Counted from the stretch's first letter, positions 43,762 to 53,081 are shown. The stretch: DNA of 64,000 nucleotides from DASXQK01 sp963724385 (GCA_963724385.1 CAVRUJ010000001.1:2480001-2544000), one strand, 5' to 3'. Notes: generated from the letters alone by a model not told the origin. Translations and numbers: made by a program.

Positions 43762-44511
43762 TCAGCGGCTGAGAATTCGGTCGACCCAGCGGAGCAGGGG
43801 ATGGGCATCGCCCCCGGCTGTGGCCGCCGACGCGAGGGCGGCCGGAGCGCCGGTGCAGCCAGCGCTGTCCTTGCGCGGGCGCGGCGGCAAGTAGCGATTG
43901 ACCGGCTTGTAGCCCATCTCCGGCATCAGCTCATAGCCGGCGCGTTCGGCGACCAGGCGTGAAACTTCGGAGCCCGGGTCGCCGAGATCGCCGAAATGCC
44001 GGGCGGATACCGGACAGGTGGCGACACAGGCTGGCACGCGATCCTTCTCATCCAGGGTCTCGTTGTAGATCTTGTCGATGCAGAGCGTGCATTTCTTCAT
44101 CACGCCCACGTCCTCGTCGAATTCTCGAGCGCCATAGGGACAGGCCCAGGAACAAAGCTTGCAGCCGATGCAGAGGTCCTCGTTCACCAGAACGATGCCG
44201 TCTTCGGCCCGCTTGTAAGAGGCACCGGTGGGACAGACCTCGACGCAGGCCGGCTGCTCGCAGTGCAGGCAGGAGCGCGGGAAATGCACCGTGCGACCCT
44301 CGCTGCCCTCGCCAGCCTCGAAGCTATGGACGCGATTGAACCACACGCCGCGAGGTTGAGCGCCATAGGGGTCGAGATCGGTCAGCGGCGCCATCTGACC
44401 GCCGCTGTTCCATTCCTTGCAGTTGACGGCGCAGGCATGACAGCCGACGCAGATGTCGAGATCGATGACGAGGCCGAGCTTGCGCTTTCCCGGAGGCGGC
44501 AGGCTGGTCAT
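43762..44511 (-). CDS. soeB: SoeB-like iron-sulfur subunit, 249 aa
   Basis: The electron-transfer subunit, with four [4Fe-4S] motifs: CVGCHACAVNCKEW (about residues 20-33), CLHCEQPACVEVCPTGA, CIGCKLCSWACPYGA and CTLCIDKIYNETLDEKDR followed by CVATCP. It begins SLPPPGKRKLGLVIDLDICV, in line with SoeB and DmsB. Its first four bases overlap the soeA stop (ATGA), and soeC follows at once. Confidence 0.9.
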   Translation of the reverse strand: MTSLPPPGKRKLGLVIDLDICVGCHACAVNCKEWNSGGQMAPLTDLDPYGAQPRGVWFNRVHSFEAGEGSEGRTVHFPRSCLHCEQPACVEVCPTGASYKRAEDGIVLVNEDLCIGCKLCSWACPYGAREFDEDVGVMKKCTLCIDKIYNETLDEKDRVPACVATCPVSARHFGDLGDPGSEVSRLVAERAGYELMPEMGYKPVNRYLPPRPRKDSAGCTGAPAALASAATAGGDAHPLLRWVDRILSR

Positions 44512-47459
44512 CGCTCGCCTTCTCGCCGGCCGCGGAAGGCCGCACCATAGCGGAGAATGCTCGCGGGCCTGGGCAAACCCGAAGGTCGGGCAAGTGTCGG
44601 CAAGCGCGGCGCCGTCTCGCGCTTCTCCGAGGCTTCTGCCTTGATCAGGCGAACCTTGAGGTCATACCAGGCCGCCTGTCCCGTGATGGGATCGCTGTTG
44701 GCGTAACGGTAACCGTCCGGCTGGGGAGGCAAGAGCTCGGCAATCACGTGGTTCAGCAGGAATCCCTGGCGGGCTTCCGGCGCTGCGGGGTCGAGGTTCC
44801 AGGCGCCGGCGCGCTTGCCCACCGCGTTCCAGGTCCAGACGGTGTCCTCGTTCACACCTTCCATCAGCTTGATCTGGGCCTTCACCCGGCCGTCGCGGCT
44901 CTCGATCCAGACCCAGTCATCGTCCGCCAAGCCGAGCGCCTTCGCCCTGGCGCGGTTCACGAACAGGCGGTTGCTAGTATGGATTTGCCGCAGCCAAGCA
45001 TTTTGCGATCCCCAGGAGTGATACATGGCCATGGGCCGCTGGGTCACGGCGTGGAGCGGGAATTCCCCGCTGGCCGGATCCTGCTCGAAGGGGCGATACC
45101 AGATGGGCAAGGGATCGAAATAGCGGGCGACGCGCTCGCGGTCGCGCTCCGGCGGCTGCGCCGGACCATGCCCCGCGGCCGCCAGACGGAACTTCTGCAG
45201 CACCTCGCTATAGACCTGCAGCACGATCTGATCGGGCTTTGGGACGAAGCCCATGGCGACCGCCCAATCGAGGTAGTCCTTGTTGGCGTGGCGCAGGTAA
45301 CGCTGATTGGGGGCCAATTCCTGGCGCCAGAAGCAGCCGTTGGCGATATAGCGCTCGAGCTGCCCGGGGTTCGGCTCGCCGACGCCGCTTTTCTCGCCGT
45401 CCTTGCCGCGCCAGCCGGCCAGAAGCCCGATACCCGGCGCCCGCTGATGGTTGACCATGTAGTCGGCGTAGAGGCCGGGGAACTTGGCCTTGCCGTCGGG
45501 CTCTACGAAACCCGGCAGCTTGAGCCGCGCGCCCAATTCGATCAGTACATCCTGGAAGGGGCGAACGTTGCGATCCGGCTTGACCACCGGCTGGCGGATG
45601 GCGTCGGCCGCTGCGTCGGCATCGGAGATGGGACGGTCCAGCAGCGAGATGCAATCATAGCGCTCGAGATAAGTCGTATCGGGCAGCACGAGATCGGCAT
45701 AAGCCACGGTCTCGGAAAAATAGGCGTCGGCGTAAATGAAATGCGGGATCCGATAGCTGGCGCCATCGGCGCTGCGGTCGGTCAGCTTGCGCAGGGTCTC
45801 GCCCGGGTTCATGGCCGAGTTCCAGCCCATGTTGGCCATGTAAAGGAAGAGGGTGTCGATGGTGTAGGGATCGCCCTTCCAGGCATTGTGGATGACCATA
45901 TGCATCAGGCCATGGGCGGCGAGCGGCGCTTCCCAGCTATAGGCCTTGTCCAGACGCTTCGGCCTGCCGTCGGCTTCAACCAGCAGATCGGCGGGCCCGG
46001 TCGGGAAGCCCAGCACCGCGCCGCCGAGAGAGCGGTCCGCCTGGGACTCCCCCAAGGGCTTCACGAGAGGCGGGATCGGGCGCGGGAAGGGCGGCTTGTA
46101 ACGGAAGCCTCCGGGGCAATCGATGCTGCCCAGCAGCATCTGCAGCAGATGAATGGCGCGGCAGCTATGAAAGCCGTTGGAGTGGGCGGAGATGCCGCGC
46201 ATGGCGTGCATGGCGACCGGCCGGCCGATGATCGTCTCCTGGCGCCGCCCGGCCCAATCGGTCCAGGGTTGCTGGAGAATGATCTCCTGCTCGAAGGCCG
46301 CATGGGCGAGCTCGGCCGCGATGCGCCGGATGACGGTTGCGGCGATGCCCACTTCGCGCTCGACCGTCTCCGGGGCGTAGCGCTCATCGAGATAGCGCTC
46401 GGCCATGAGCTGGAAGGCCGGCACCGCGCGCTGTCTATTGGCGAGCGTGAATTCGCCCACCATCACCGGCGAGGCGTCGGCGGAGGCGGCGTCGACGGCG
46501 GCGTTATGCGTCCGGTCCCAGCAGAGTGGCCGCCCGGCAAGATCCCGCGCGATCAGGCCATCATCGGCCCCGCCGGGGTTGCGAACCACCAGCCAAGGCG
46601 CATTGGTGTAGCGGGCGAGAAAGGGCAAGTCGATCTTGTCGGCCTTCAACAGCTCATGGATGAGGGAGAGCACGAACAGCCCGTCGCTCCCGGGGCGGAT
46701 GCCGAGCCATTCGTCGGCGATGGCCGAATAGCCCGTGCGCACGGGATTGACCGAAACGAACTTGGCGCCGCGCCCCTTCAGTTTGCCGAGCCCGATCTTG
46801 ATGGGATTGCTGTCGTGGTCCTCGGCCACGCCGAACATCATGAAATAGCGCGTGTGCTCCCAGTCGGGCTCGCCGAACTCCCAGAACGAGCCGCCGACGG
46901 TATAGAGCCCGGCAGCGGCCATGTTGACCGAACAGAAGCCGCCATGGGCGGCGTAGTTGGGCGTGCCGAACTGGGCCGCCCACCAGCCGGTCAGGGCCTG
47001 GCTCTGGTCGCGCCCGGTGAAAAAGGCGAGGCGCTTGGGATCGCTGGCCCGGATGTCCCCCAGCCATTCCGTGGCGATCGCCATCGCCTCGTCCCAGCCG
47101 ATCTCCTTGAAAACGCCGGCACCCCTTGGCCCGACGCGCAGGAGCGGCTGGGTGAGCCTTGCCGGAGAATAGTGATTCATCAGCCCGGCAGAACCCTTGG
47201 CGCAGAGCACGCCGTGGTTCACGGGGTGATCGCGGTTGCCCTCGATGTAGCGGATCCGGCCGTCCTTCAGGTGCACCTTGATCCCGCAGCGGCAGGCGCA
47301 CATGTAGCAAGTGGAGAACTTTGCCTCGTCGGAAAGCCTGCGCGACGTTTCGATGCGTTCCTCGACCGGCGGCACCGAGCGAATCCCCCCGATTCCTGTT
47401 CCCCCATAGAAGAGGCGAAAGGCCAGGGCCGTCAAATCCGATATCCGCCTCTCATCCAT
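44508..47459 (-). CDS. soeA: SoeA-like molybdopterin sulfite dehydrogenase catalytic subunit, 983 aa
   Basis: A cytoplasmic complex-iron-sulfur molybdoenzyme that oxidises sulfite to sulfate. The first cluster has C51, C54, C58 and C86 (CYMCACRCG and LCAKGS). The Mo region holds FFTGRDQSQALTGWWAAQ, TPNYAAHGGFCSVNMAAA (C176 is a candidate Mo ligand) and GGSFWEFGEPDWEHT. EDHDSNPIKIGLGKLK and RTGYSAIADEWLGIRPGSDG are hallmarks that separate SoeA from DmsA-like reductases. No twin-arginine signal is present, as expected for SoeA. The soeABC order and the divergent tusA support a sulfur-oxidation role. Thiosulfate- or polysulfide-type substrates cannot be excluded from sequence alone. Confidence 0.85.
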   Translation of the reverse strand: MDERRISDLTALAFRLFYGGTGIGGIRSVPPVEERIETSRRLSDEAKFSTCYMCACRCGIKVHLKDGRIRYIEGNRDHPVNHGVLCAKGSAGLMNHYSPARLTQPLLRVGPRGAGVFKEIGWDEAMAIATEWLGDIRASDPKRLAFFTGRDQSQALTGWWAAQFGTPNYAAHGGFCSVNMAAAGLYTVGGSFWEFGEPDWEHTRYFMMFGVAEDHDSNPIKIGLGKLKGRGAKFVSVNPVRTGYSAIADEWLGIRPGSDGLFVLSLIHELLKADKIDLPFLARYTNAPWLVVRNPGGADDGLIARDLAGRPLCWDRTHNAAVDAASADASPVMVGEFTLANRQRAVPAFQLMAERYLDERYAPETVEREVGIAATVIRRIAAELAHAAFEQEIILQQPWTDWAGRRQETIIGRPVAMHAMRGISAHSNGFHSCRAIHLLQMLLGSIDCPGGFRYKPPFPRPIPPLVKPLGESQADRSLGGAVLGFPTGPADLLVEADGRPKRLDKAYSWEAPLAAHGLMHMVIHNAWKGDPYTIDTLFLYMANMGWNSAMNPGETLRKLTDRSADGASYRIPHFIYADAYFSETVAYADLVLPDTTYLERYDCISLLDRPISDADAAADAIRQPVVKPDRNVRPFQDVLIELGARLKLPGFVEPDGKAKFPGLYADYMVNHQRAPGIGLLAGWRGKDGEKSGVGEPNPGQLERYIANGCFWRQELAPNQRYLRHANKDYLDWAVAMGFVPKPDQIVLQVYSEVLQKFRLAAAGHGPAQPPERDRERVARYFDPLPIWYRPFEQDPASGEFPLHAVTQRPMAMYHSWGSQNAWLRQIHTSNRLFVNRARAKALGLADDDWVWIESRDGRVKAQIKLMEGVNEDTVWTWNAVGKRAGAWNLDPAAPEARQGFLLNHVIAELLPPQPDGYRYANSDPITGQAAWYDLKVRLIKAEASEKRETAPRLPTLARPSGLPRPASILRYGAAFRGRREGER

Positions 47460-47531
47460 CAGGAAGGGTCGACCGCTCAGCTGCCAGCGATCCCGATGGC
47501 GCCGCCCCCGATCCGCAGATAGGATTCAACG

Positions 47532-47771
47532 ATGAACGATCAGCCCAAGGAAACCGTTCTCGACGCCCGCGGCCTCAAATGCCCGCTGCCGGTGCTGAAA
47601 GCCCGCCGGGTGCTGAAAGACGTGACGCCCGGCGGGCTGTTGCGCGTGCTCGCGACCGATCCGGGCGCCGACAAGGATTTCGCCCATTTCTGCGAGACCA
47701 CCGGTTGCCTCATGGTGGAGAAGGGGCGCGAAGGAGAGGAGCTGCACTTCGTCCTGCGCAAGCCGGCCTGA
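47532..47771 (+). CDS. tusA: TusA-family sulfurtransferase, 79 aa
   Basis: A small sulfur carrier with the Cys-Pro-x-Pro motif in ARGLKCPLPVLKARR (Cys about residue 17) and a conserved DPGADKDFAHFCETTG with a second Cys. TusA family members hand persulfide sulfur to other proteins. It is divergent from soeA with 72 bases between, suggesting that it works upstream of sulfite oxidation. Full length for the family. Confidence 0.93.
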   Translation: MNDQPKETVLDARGLKCPLPVLKARRVLKDVTPGGLLRVLATDPGADKDFAHFCETTGCLMVEKGREGEELHFVLRKPA

Positions 47772-47774
47772 ATG

Positions 47775-49790
47775 CTACTGCCAGCACTCCAGCGAAACCG
47801 TGAAGTCATGGGCGCGCTGGGCGATCTCGGCGGCGCTGAGGGCGTCCTTGGAGAGCGCCGTCTCGTACTCGATGTCCTGGGCGTCGAGGAAGGAGCGCAG
47901 CGTATTGGCGCTCACCGCGAAATTGACGTTCTGTGGCACGTCGATGGTGTTGTCGGAATCCGCCTCGGCGCTGGGATCGAACTTGGACTGAACCACGCCC
48001 ACGACGTTGCCTGACAGATCGAGCACCGGGCCGCCGCTGTTGCCATGCTGCACGGGGGCCGTGATCTGGATCAGGGTCCTGTCGTTGTCTGGCCCGGCGA
48101 GCGAGCTGACATTGCCGGTGGTGACGTTGAGTTCGCTCGAGATCTCGTCACGCAAGGGGAACCCGGCGATGAGGATGCTCTCGCCCGTGCGCACGCCGTG
48201 CCCGTCGCGGAAGCGCACGAAGCCCGCGCCCGGCCGCGGCGCCTTCAGAAGCGCCAGGTCGTTGGCCTTGTCAGCGACCAGCAACTGCAACACCGTGCCG
48301 CCGGCAAGCCGCATCTCCTTGCAGCCGTCCACCACATGCTGGTTGGTCACGATGTGGCCGGCGGCCGAAACGTAGAAGCCCGAGCCGGTGGCGTAGAGCT
48401 GGAGCTTGGTGCCCTCATCGGCCGGCTTGGATGCGTCCCCGGTCTCGTAGCGCGCCGCCAGAAGCGCTGCCAGGAAATCACCCGAGATCTCGCCGGTGGC
48501 CTGCAGGCCGTGATCCTTCTGGAAGGCCTTGATGGCCGCCACGGCGCTGTCAGAGAGCGTGTTGTCGCGATTGCCGGGATCGTAGCCCAGTGCCGCCAGC
48601 GCAAGTTTGACGCTGCCGACCAGGCCGCCGGCGTTGCCCGATTGATCGGGCGGGGTGCCAGAACGATTGCCGGCACCTGGCGCGTTGTTCGTGGAGCTGC
48701 TGGCGCTGCCGGTCTTGCCGCCTTCGGCACTTGCCGTCGCCTCGTCGGGCAGGATCATGCCCGGATCGCCGGCGGCCTTCAGCAGGATGTCCTTGGCTTT
48801 CGCCAATTCCTCCTGCGACAGCTTCTTGGCCAGGTCGTTGCGGTTGTCCTGGGCCAGTTTCCTGTCGTCCGGGTCGCTGGCCTTCTCCGCGGCCATGGCA
48901 TAGAGGCAATAGGCGGTGACCAGGCTGCGCGAAACGCCCGTGCCGTCTTCGGAGAGCACGCCCAGATTGTTGAGGGCCCGGCTGGAACCCTGGCGGGCGG
49001 CCTCCCGATACCAGTGAACGGCCTCAGCGATGTCGGACTTCAGGCCCAGGCCTTGCTCATAGAGGTAACCCAGGGCGGCCTCGGAATCCGCATCGCCCTG
49101 GTCGGCGGCCTTGCGGTACCAGCGGGCGGCCTCGGCGGGATCCTTGTCGACGCCGCGCCCGCTTTGATACATGACGCCCAGATTGTATTCGGAGATGTCG
49201 TAGCCCTTTTCCGCGGCCTTGCGATACCAGCGATAGGCCTCTTTCGGGTCTTCCGGCATGCCCTCGCCGGAATCGTGCATGTAGCCCACCATGTTGATCG
49301 CTTCGGCGTCGCCCTGGGCCGCGGCGCGCAGGAACCAGTTGAAGGCGGTGCCGAAGTCCTGCTTCTGCCCGGCCGAGCCGTCATGGAAGATCAGCCCGTA
49401 GGCGTACTCGGCGGCCGGATCGCCCTTGTCAGCGCCCTTCTTGTACCATTTCAGCGCCTCGGCCTGATCCTCCGGCACGCCATTGCCGTAGTAGTACAGG
49501 TCCCCCAGATCGGCCATCGCCGGGGCGAAGTCCTGCTCGGCGCTGAGCTGGTCCCACTTGAGGGCGGCCGCATAGTCCTGATCGACGCCAAGACCGTTGG
49601 CGTACATCTCGCCCAGGATTTGCTGGGCCTTGGGGTCGCCCTGTTTGGCGAGCGGCAGGAGCTCGGTGAGCGCGGTTGCATAGTCGCCGCGCTGGAACGC
49701 CTTGTTGCCCTTGTCGAAGTCCGCCCTGGCCGGTAGCGCCAGGCAAACCACGACAAAGACGGCCAACAGTGTCCTGGTCAAAATCGCCAT
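47775..49790 (-). CDS. Sel1-repeat / peptidoglycan-binding / trypsin-like protease fusion, 671 aa
   Basis: A Sec signal peptide (MAILTRTLLAVFVVVCLALP, cleaved near ARA-D) opens the protein at ATG 49790; a longer frame to 49826 would spoil it. Residues 24-310 are seven Sel1-type repeats (WYKKGADKGDPAAEYAYG, AYRWYRKAAEKGYD, WYREAARQGSSRALNNLG). After an Asn/Ser/Pro-rich linker, residues 405-450 are a peptidoglycan-binding module (KLALAALGYDPGNRDNTLSD). Residues 465-655 are a trypsin-fold protease with His in TNQHVVDG, Asp in NDLALLKAP and Ser in HGNSGGPVLD. It is periplasmic, and may sense cell-wall state by proteolysis. Confidence 0.85.
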   Translation of the reverse strand: MAILTRTLLAVFVVVCLALPARADFDKGNKAFQRGDYATALTELLPLAKQGDPKAQQILGEMYANGLGVDQDYAAALKWDQLSAEQDFAPAMADLGDLYYYGNGVPEDQAEALKWYKKGADKGDPAAEYAYGLIFHDGSAGQKQDFGTAFNWFLRAAAQGDAEAINMVGYMHDSGEGMPEDPKEAYRWYRKAAEKGYDISEYNLGVMYQSGRGVDKDPAEAARWYRKAADQGDADSEAALGYLYEQGLGLKSDIAEAVHWYREAARQGSSRALNNLGVLSEDGTGVSRSLVTAYCLYAMAAEKASDPDDRKLAQDNRNDLAKKLSQEELAKAKDILLKAAGDPGMILPDEATASAEGGKTGSASSSTNNAPGAGNRSGTPPDQSGNAGGLVGSVKLALAALGYDPGNRDNTLSDSAVAAIKAFQKDHGLQATGEISGDFLAALLAARYETGDASKPADEGTKLQLYATGSGFYVSAAGHIVTNQHVVDGCKEMRLAGGTVLQLLVADKANDLALLKAPRPGAGFVRFRDGHGVRTGESILIAGFPLRDEISSELNVTTGNVSSLAGPDNDRTLIQITAPVQHGNSGGPVLDLSGNVVGVVQSKFDPSAEADSDNTIDVPQNVNFAVSANTLRSFLDAQDIEYETALSKDALSAAEIAQRAHDFTVSLECWQ

Positions 49791-49853
49791 GGGTTCCCAA
49801 GGCATTTTAGCCCGTATTCCTGCCACGAGCCATGGTGACGAGGGTACGAGGCG

Positions 49854-50921
49854 CTAGGGCGTGGTATCCGTGGCGGGCGGCTGGCTCATCTGGGCATAGA
49901 AGCGCTGGGCCCCGGGATGGATGGGGATGGGAACGGCCTGAAGGGCCGAGCCTGGAAGCACTTGGCGGCCAAGCGACCCGGTCTCGTCGAGCAGGCGCCG
50001 GTTGGCCTTGTTCCACAAGGCCTGGGTGAGCTGGAAGACGAGGTTCTCGTCGAGACTGGCGGCGACCAGCCAGATCACGCCGATGCCGACCGTCGAGGTC
50101 TGGGCAACCCCCTGATAGGTGTCGGCGGGGATGATGTCGACGCTGAGGAAGGAATAGCCCCGCCGGAGGTCCGTAATCTTGCCGTCCGTGATCGGTAGCA
50201 GGGCCAGAGGCACGCGCTGGGCCAGATCGTCGATCGGGGGCAGCGGCGTGGCGCCCACGGCGATGAAGGCATCGAGCTTCCCCTGCTCCAGCTTTGCCGC
50301 CGTGCTGCCCAGGTCGCCGTAATCGACATGCAGCCTCTTTTCGGTGAGGCCATAGGCCCGCAGCACGAAGCGCGCCGTCACCAGATTGCCAGAGTCCTTG
50401 GGCCCGAGCCCGACCCGCTTGCCCTTCAAATCGCCGATCTGCCTCAGGCCGGAATCGCGGCGCACGACCACATGCACGCTTTCCCGATAGAGATTGGCGA
50501 TCGCCCGCAGGCTGGCGACGGATCCGCCCTTGGCGAAAATATCCTTGCCCGTGTAAGCCCAATAGGCGACGTCGGCTTGGCTGAGGCCCGAATCCATTTG
50601 GCCGGCGGCGACAGAACGAACATTCTCGACCGAGCCCGCCGTCGTTTCGGCCGTGGCGATCAGGCCCGGAACGCCGCAGCTCCCGCCTTCGTCGCAGGCC
50701 CGGCTGCCGGGCGGATTGCTGACCACGGCGGCGATGACTCCGCCGAGCACGAACAGCGACCCCCCGGTCTCGCCCGTGCCGATGCGGAAATAGCGGACTT
50801 CCTGGGCAAGCGCCGGCCGCGGTCCGAAGCTGGCCACGCCGAGCGCCGCGAGTCCGGCGCCCAAGAGCCGGCGCCGGGAAAAGCGGCATGCCAGCACTGG
50901 AAGCGACCTACGCCCGTGCAA
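49854..50921 (-). CDS. TAXI-family TRAP transporter solute receptor, 355 aa
   Basis: The N-terminus has a twin-arginine-type signal (SRRRLLGAGLAALGVASFGP, cleaved near ALAQ). The rest is a TAXI-type binding protein (YFRIGTGETGGSLFVLGGVI, ANLYRESVHVVVRRDSGLRQ and LKGKRVGLGPKDSGNLVTAR). Such receptors feed fused TRAP permeases, but no dctQM/DctQM-fusion permease lies in the window. The start is uncertain (TTG 50919-50921, or GTG 50897). The substrate is unknown. It follows the Sel1 protease fusion on the same strand. Confidence 0.85.
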   Translation of the reverse strand: MHGRRSLPVLACRFSRRRLLGAGLAALGVASFGPRPALAQEVRYFRIGTGETGGSLFVLGGVIAAVVSNPPGSRACDEGGSCGVPGLIATAETTAGSVENVRSVAAGQMDSGLSQADVAYWAYTGKDIFAKGGSVASLRAIANLYRESVHVVVRRDSGLRQIGDLKGKRVGLGPKDSGNLVTARFVLRAYGLTEKRLHVDYGDLGSTAAKLEQGKLDAFIAVGATPLPPIDDLAQRVPLALLPITDGKITDLRRGYSFLSVDIIPADTYQGVAQTSTVGIGVIWLVAASLDENLVFQLTQALWNKANRRLLDETGSLGRQVLPGSALQAVPIPIHPGAQRFYAQMSQPPATDTTP

Positions 50922-51020
50922 CGCCGACTCCGGAACGAATGAGAGTAGAGGCGGCGAGAATAGGCCGCCGCGCCGACTGGCGCCAGAGGCAGCTCACTGA
51001 AAATCCGTAGCCCGCTTGCC

Positions 51021-52079
51021 TCAACCGCCTTCTTTGCCGTCCTTCAAGCGCGCTTTCAGTTCGGCCACGTCGGCAAACAGCTTTTTCAGCCGGTGAAGAT
51101 GGCGGACCTGTTCGAAGAACTTCTCCTTGGCGATGGCCGGCATGCCGATGACCACCGCGCCCGGCGCGATCCGGTTGCTCCCCACCTGAGCGCCCGCAAG
51201 CACGACGGCGCCGTCCCCGATGGTGACGTGGTCGGCTATTCCCACGCCGCCAGCCAGGATCACCCCGTCGCCGATCCGGCAGCTGCCCGAAATTCCGACC
51301 CGGCCGGCAATCAGGCAGCCGCGCCCGATCCGGTTGTTGTGGCCGATCATCACCAGGTTGTCGATCTTGCTGCCGTCGCCGATGCGGGTGGCCTCGATGG
51401 TGCCCCGGTCGATGCAGGAGTTGGCCCCGACCTCCACGCCGTCGCCGATGACGACCGTGCCGAGCGAGGCGATGCGTTGAATTGGCGGCTGGCCGGCAGG
51501 TGCTGGCTCGCCCGGCCCGGGAATGGCGAAACTGAACCCGTCGGCACCGATGCTGGCGTTGTTGTGGAGGATCACGCCGTCTCCGATCTCGACCCGGTCG
51601 CCGATCCTGACACCCGGGTAGATGAGCGCGTCGGCCCCGATCAGGACCCCGGCACCGATGCTGGCCTGGCCCAGAATGACCGCGCGGGGGCCGATGCGCG
51701 CTCCGGGACCGATCTGCACAAAGGGACCGATGGCGGGCCGCTCGCCGATCGCCGCCGTGGGATCGACGAGGGAGCTCGGATGAATCCCGGGCGGGACATG
51801 GGGCGGGCGGGCGAAAAGCCGCGTCAGGCCGGCGAGCGCATAGCGCGGGTGGTCGACATAGATGACTCCCGCCAGACCCTCAGGCGCGGTGCAGCCGCGC
51901 TTCAGGATTGCCGCCTTGGCTGGGCTTGCCGGGAGCGCGGCGAGAGCGTCCTCCTCCATGGCGAGAGCGAGATCCGTCGGCCTCGCCGAGGCCGGATGGT
52001 TCACGCCCTCAATGGCCAGTCGCCCGTCGCCGGTGAACTCCGCCCCCAGCGCGGCGGCGATTTCGGACAGCCTCGCCAT
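51021..52079 (-). CDS. lpxD: LpxD-like UDP-3-O-acyl-glucosamine N-acyltransferase, 352 aa
   Basis: The N-terminal domain (MARLSEIAAALGAEFTGDGR) precedes a left-handed beta-helix of hexapeptide repeats with ILHNNASIGADGFSFAIPG (candidate catalytic His) and KIDNLVMIGHNNRIGRG (second His). The ending (FFEQVRHLHRLKKLFADVAE) is that of LpxD, which adds an acyl chain to lipid A. The ATG at 52077-52079 overlaps the stop of the caiD-like gene. It is not in the canonical bamA-skp-lpxD-fabZ-lpxA cluster, so it may be a second LpxD or one with another acceptor sugar. Confidence 0.8.
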   Translation of the reverse strand: MARLSEIAAALGAEFTGDGRLAIEGVNHPASARPTDLALAMEEDALAALPASPAKAAILKRGCTAPEGLAGVIYVDHPRYALAGLTRLFARPPHVPPGIHPSSLVDPTAAIGERPAIGPFVQIGPGARIGPRAVILGQASIGAGVLIGADALIYPGVRIGDRVEIGDGVILHNNASIGADGFSFAIPGPGEPAPAGQPPIQRIASLGTVVIGDGVEVGANSCIDRGTIEATRIGDGSKIDNLVMIGHNNRIGRGCLIAGRVGISGSCRIGDGVILAGGVGIADHVTIGDGAVVLAGAQVGSNRIAPGAVVIGMPAIAKEKFFEQVRHLHRLKKLFADVAELKARLKDGKEGG

Positions 52080-52861
52080 CACCGACCCCGCCAGACGGGG
52101 GCGCGCCTCTCGGCGAATGCCCGCGCGCCCTCGAAGTAGTCCTGCGAGCGCCTCACCCGGTCGTATGCGGGGATTCCTCCCTCCTGCATCAGGCGGTAGC
52201 CATCCTCGACGGAAAGCGCTTCGGTGGCCCGCATCACCGCCTTGATCGCCTGAGCCGACAGGGGTGCCGAGGCGAGCACGCGCTCCGCAAGCGACCTTGC
52301 CGCCGCCATCAGGCCTTCCGCTCGCGTCACCTCGTTGACCAGCCCCAGGGCCATCGCCTCGCGGGCCGTGAGGCGGCTTCCGGTCAGCATCATCTCCATC
52401 GCGATCGCACGCGGCAGGCGCCGCGGCAGGCGCAGCACTCCGCCCGCATTGGGGATGAGGCCAATGGTGGCTTCCGGCAAAAAGAATTCCGCCGTCTCGA
52501 CCGCGACGATCAAGTCGGCGGCGAGCGCAAGCTCGAAACCTCCGCCGACGGCAAGCCCATTGACCGCTGCGATCACCGGCTTGTCCAAATCGAACAGCTC
52601 GGTCAGCCCGGCGAAGCCCCCTGGGCCGTAGTCGCCCTCGGCGCCGCCGGTCGCAGCTTCCTTCAGATCCCAACCGGCGGAAAAGAACCTGTCGCCCCCG
52701 CCGGTCACGATCGCAACCCGGGCTGAAGGGTCATCCCGGAAGGCGACGAATGCCACGCCGAGCGCCGCGCTCGCCGCCGCGTTGATCGCATTGGCTTTTG
52801 GCCGATCGAGGGTGATTTCCCAGATGGCACCGTTCTTGTCGATGCGCACCGGCTCAGTCAT
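52079..52861 (-). CDS. Enoyl-CoA hydratase / carnitinyl-CoA dehydratase-like protein, 260 aa
   Basis: A crotonase-fold protein with AIVTGGGDRFFSAGWDLKEA as oxyanion-hole region 1 and FDLDKPVIAAVNGLAVGGGF as region 2. PEATIGLIPNAGGVLRLPRR and a Glu in LGLVNEVTRAEGL follow the CaiD branch in detail. The start MTEPVRIDKNGAIWEITLDR (52861) is well placed; the frame extends to 53005 without a plausible start. It is divergent from an ADP-forming acyl-CoA synthetase gene, suggesting shared use of an acyl-CoA. It overlaps lpxD by four bases. Confidence 0.8.
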   Translation of the reverse strand: MTEPVRIDKNGAIWEITLDRPKANAINAAASAALGVAFVAFRDDPSARVAIVTGGGDRFFSAGWDLKEAATGGAEGDYGPGGFAGLTELFDLDKPVIAAVNGLAVGGGFELALAADLIVAVETAEFFLPEATIGLIPNAGGVLRLPRRLPRAIAMEMMLTGSRLTAREAMALGLVNEVTRAEGLMAAARSLAERVLASAPLSAQAIKAVMRATEALSVEDGYRLMQEGGIPAYDRVRRSQDYFEGARAFAERRAPVWRGR

Positions 52862-53081
52862 TCCGCGAGTTCCTTTCGATGGTCCCGGCCGTCCCGGAAG
52901 GCCCCAAATTGAGCGACAGAGCGGGGAAAGGCTGTGTTCGGACAGCGTGATGGACAGCGAGCCATCCTTGGCCGGGCGGGCGCGGCCTGTCAACCGAAGG
53001 CCCAACTTCGGCTTGCCAGGCCAAGGCTTGTTGAGACAAATTCGCGGCCCCGGCCGTCAGGCCGCAAAGGGGATCGAGGCG

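Noticed and set aside
44748..47522. 924-codon rightward open frame opposite soeA
   Set aside because: It is a codon shadow of soeA with no motifs or plausible start, and soeA has clear cluster and Mo-site motifs.
48045..49736. 563-codon rightward open frame opposite the Sel1 protease fusion
   Set aside because: It is antisense to the Sel1 repeats and only reflects their regular codon pattern.
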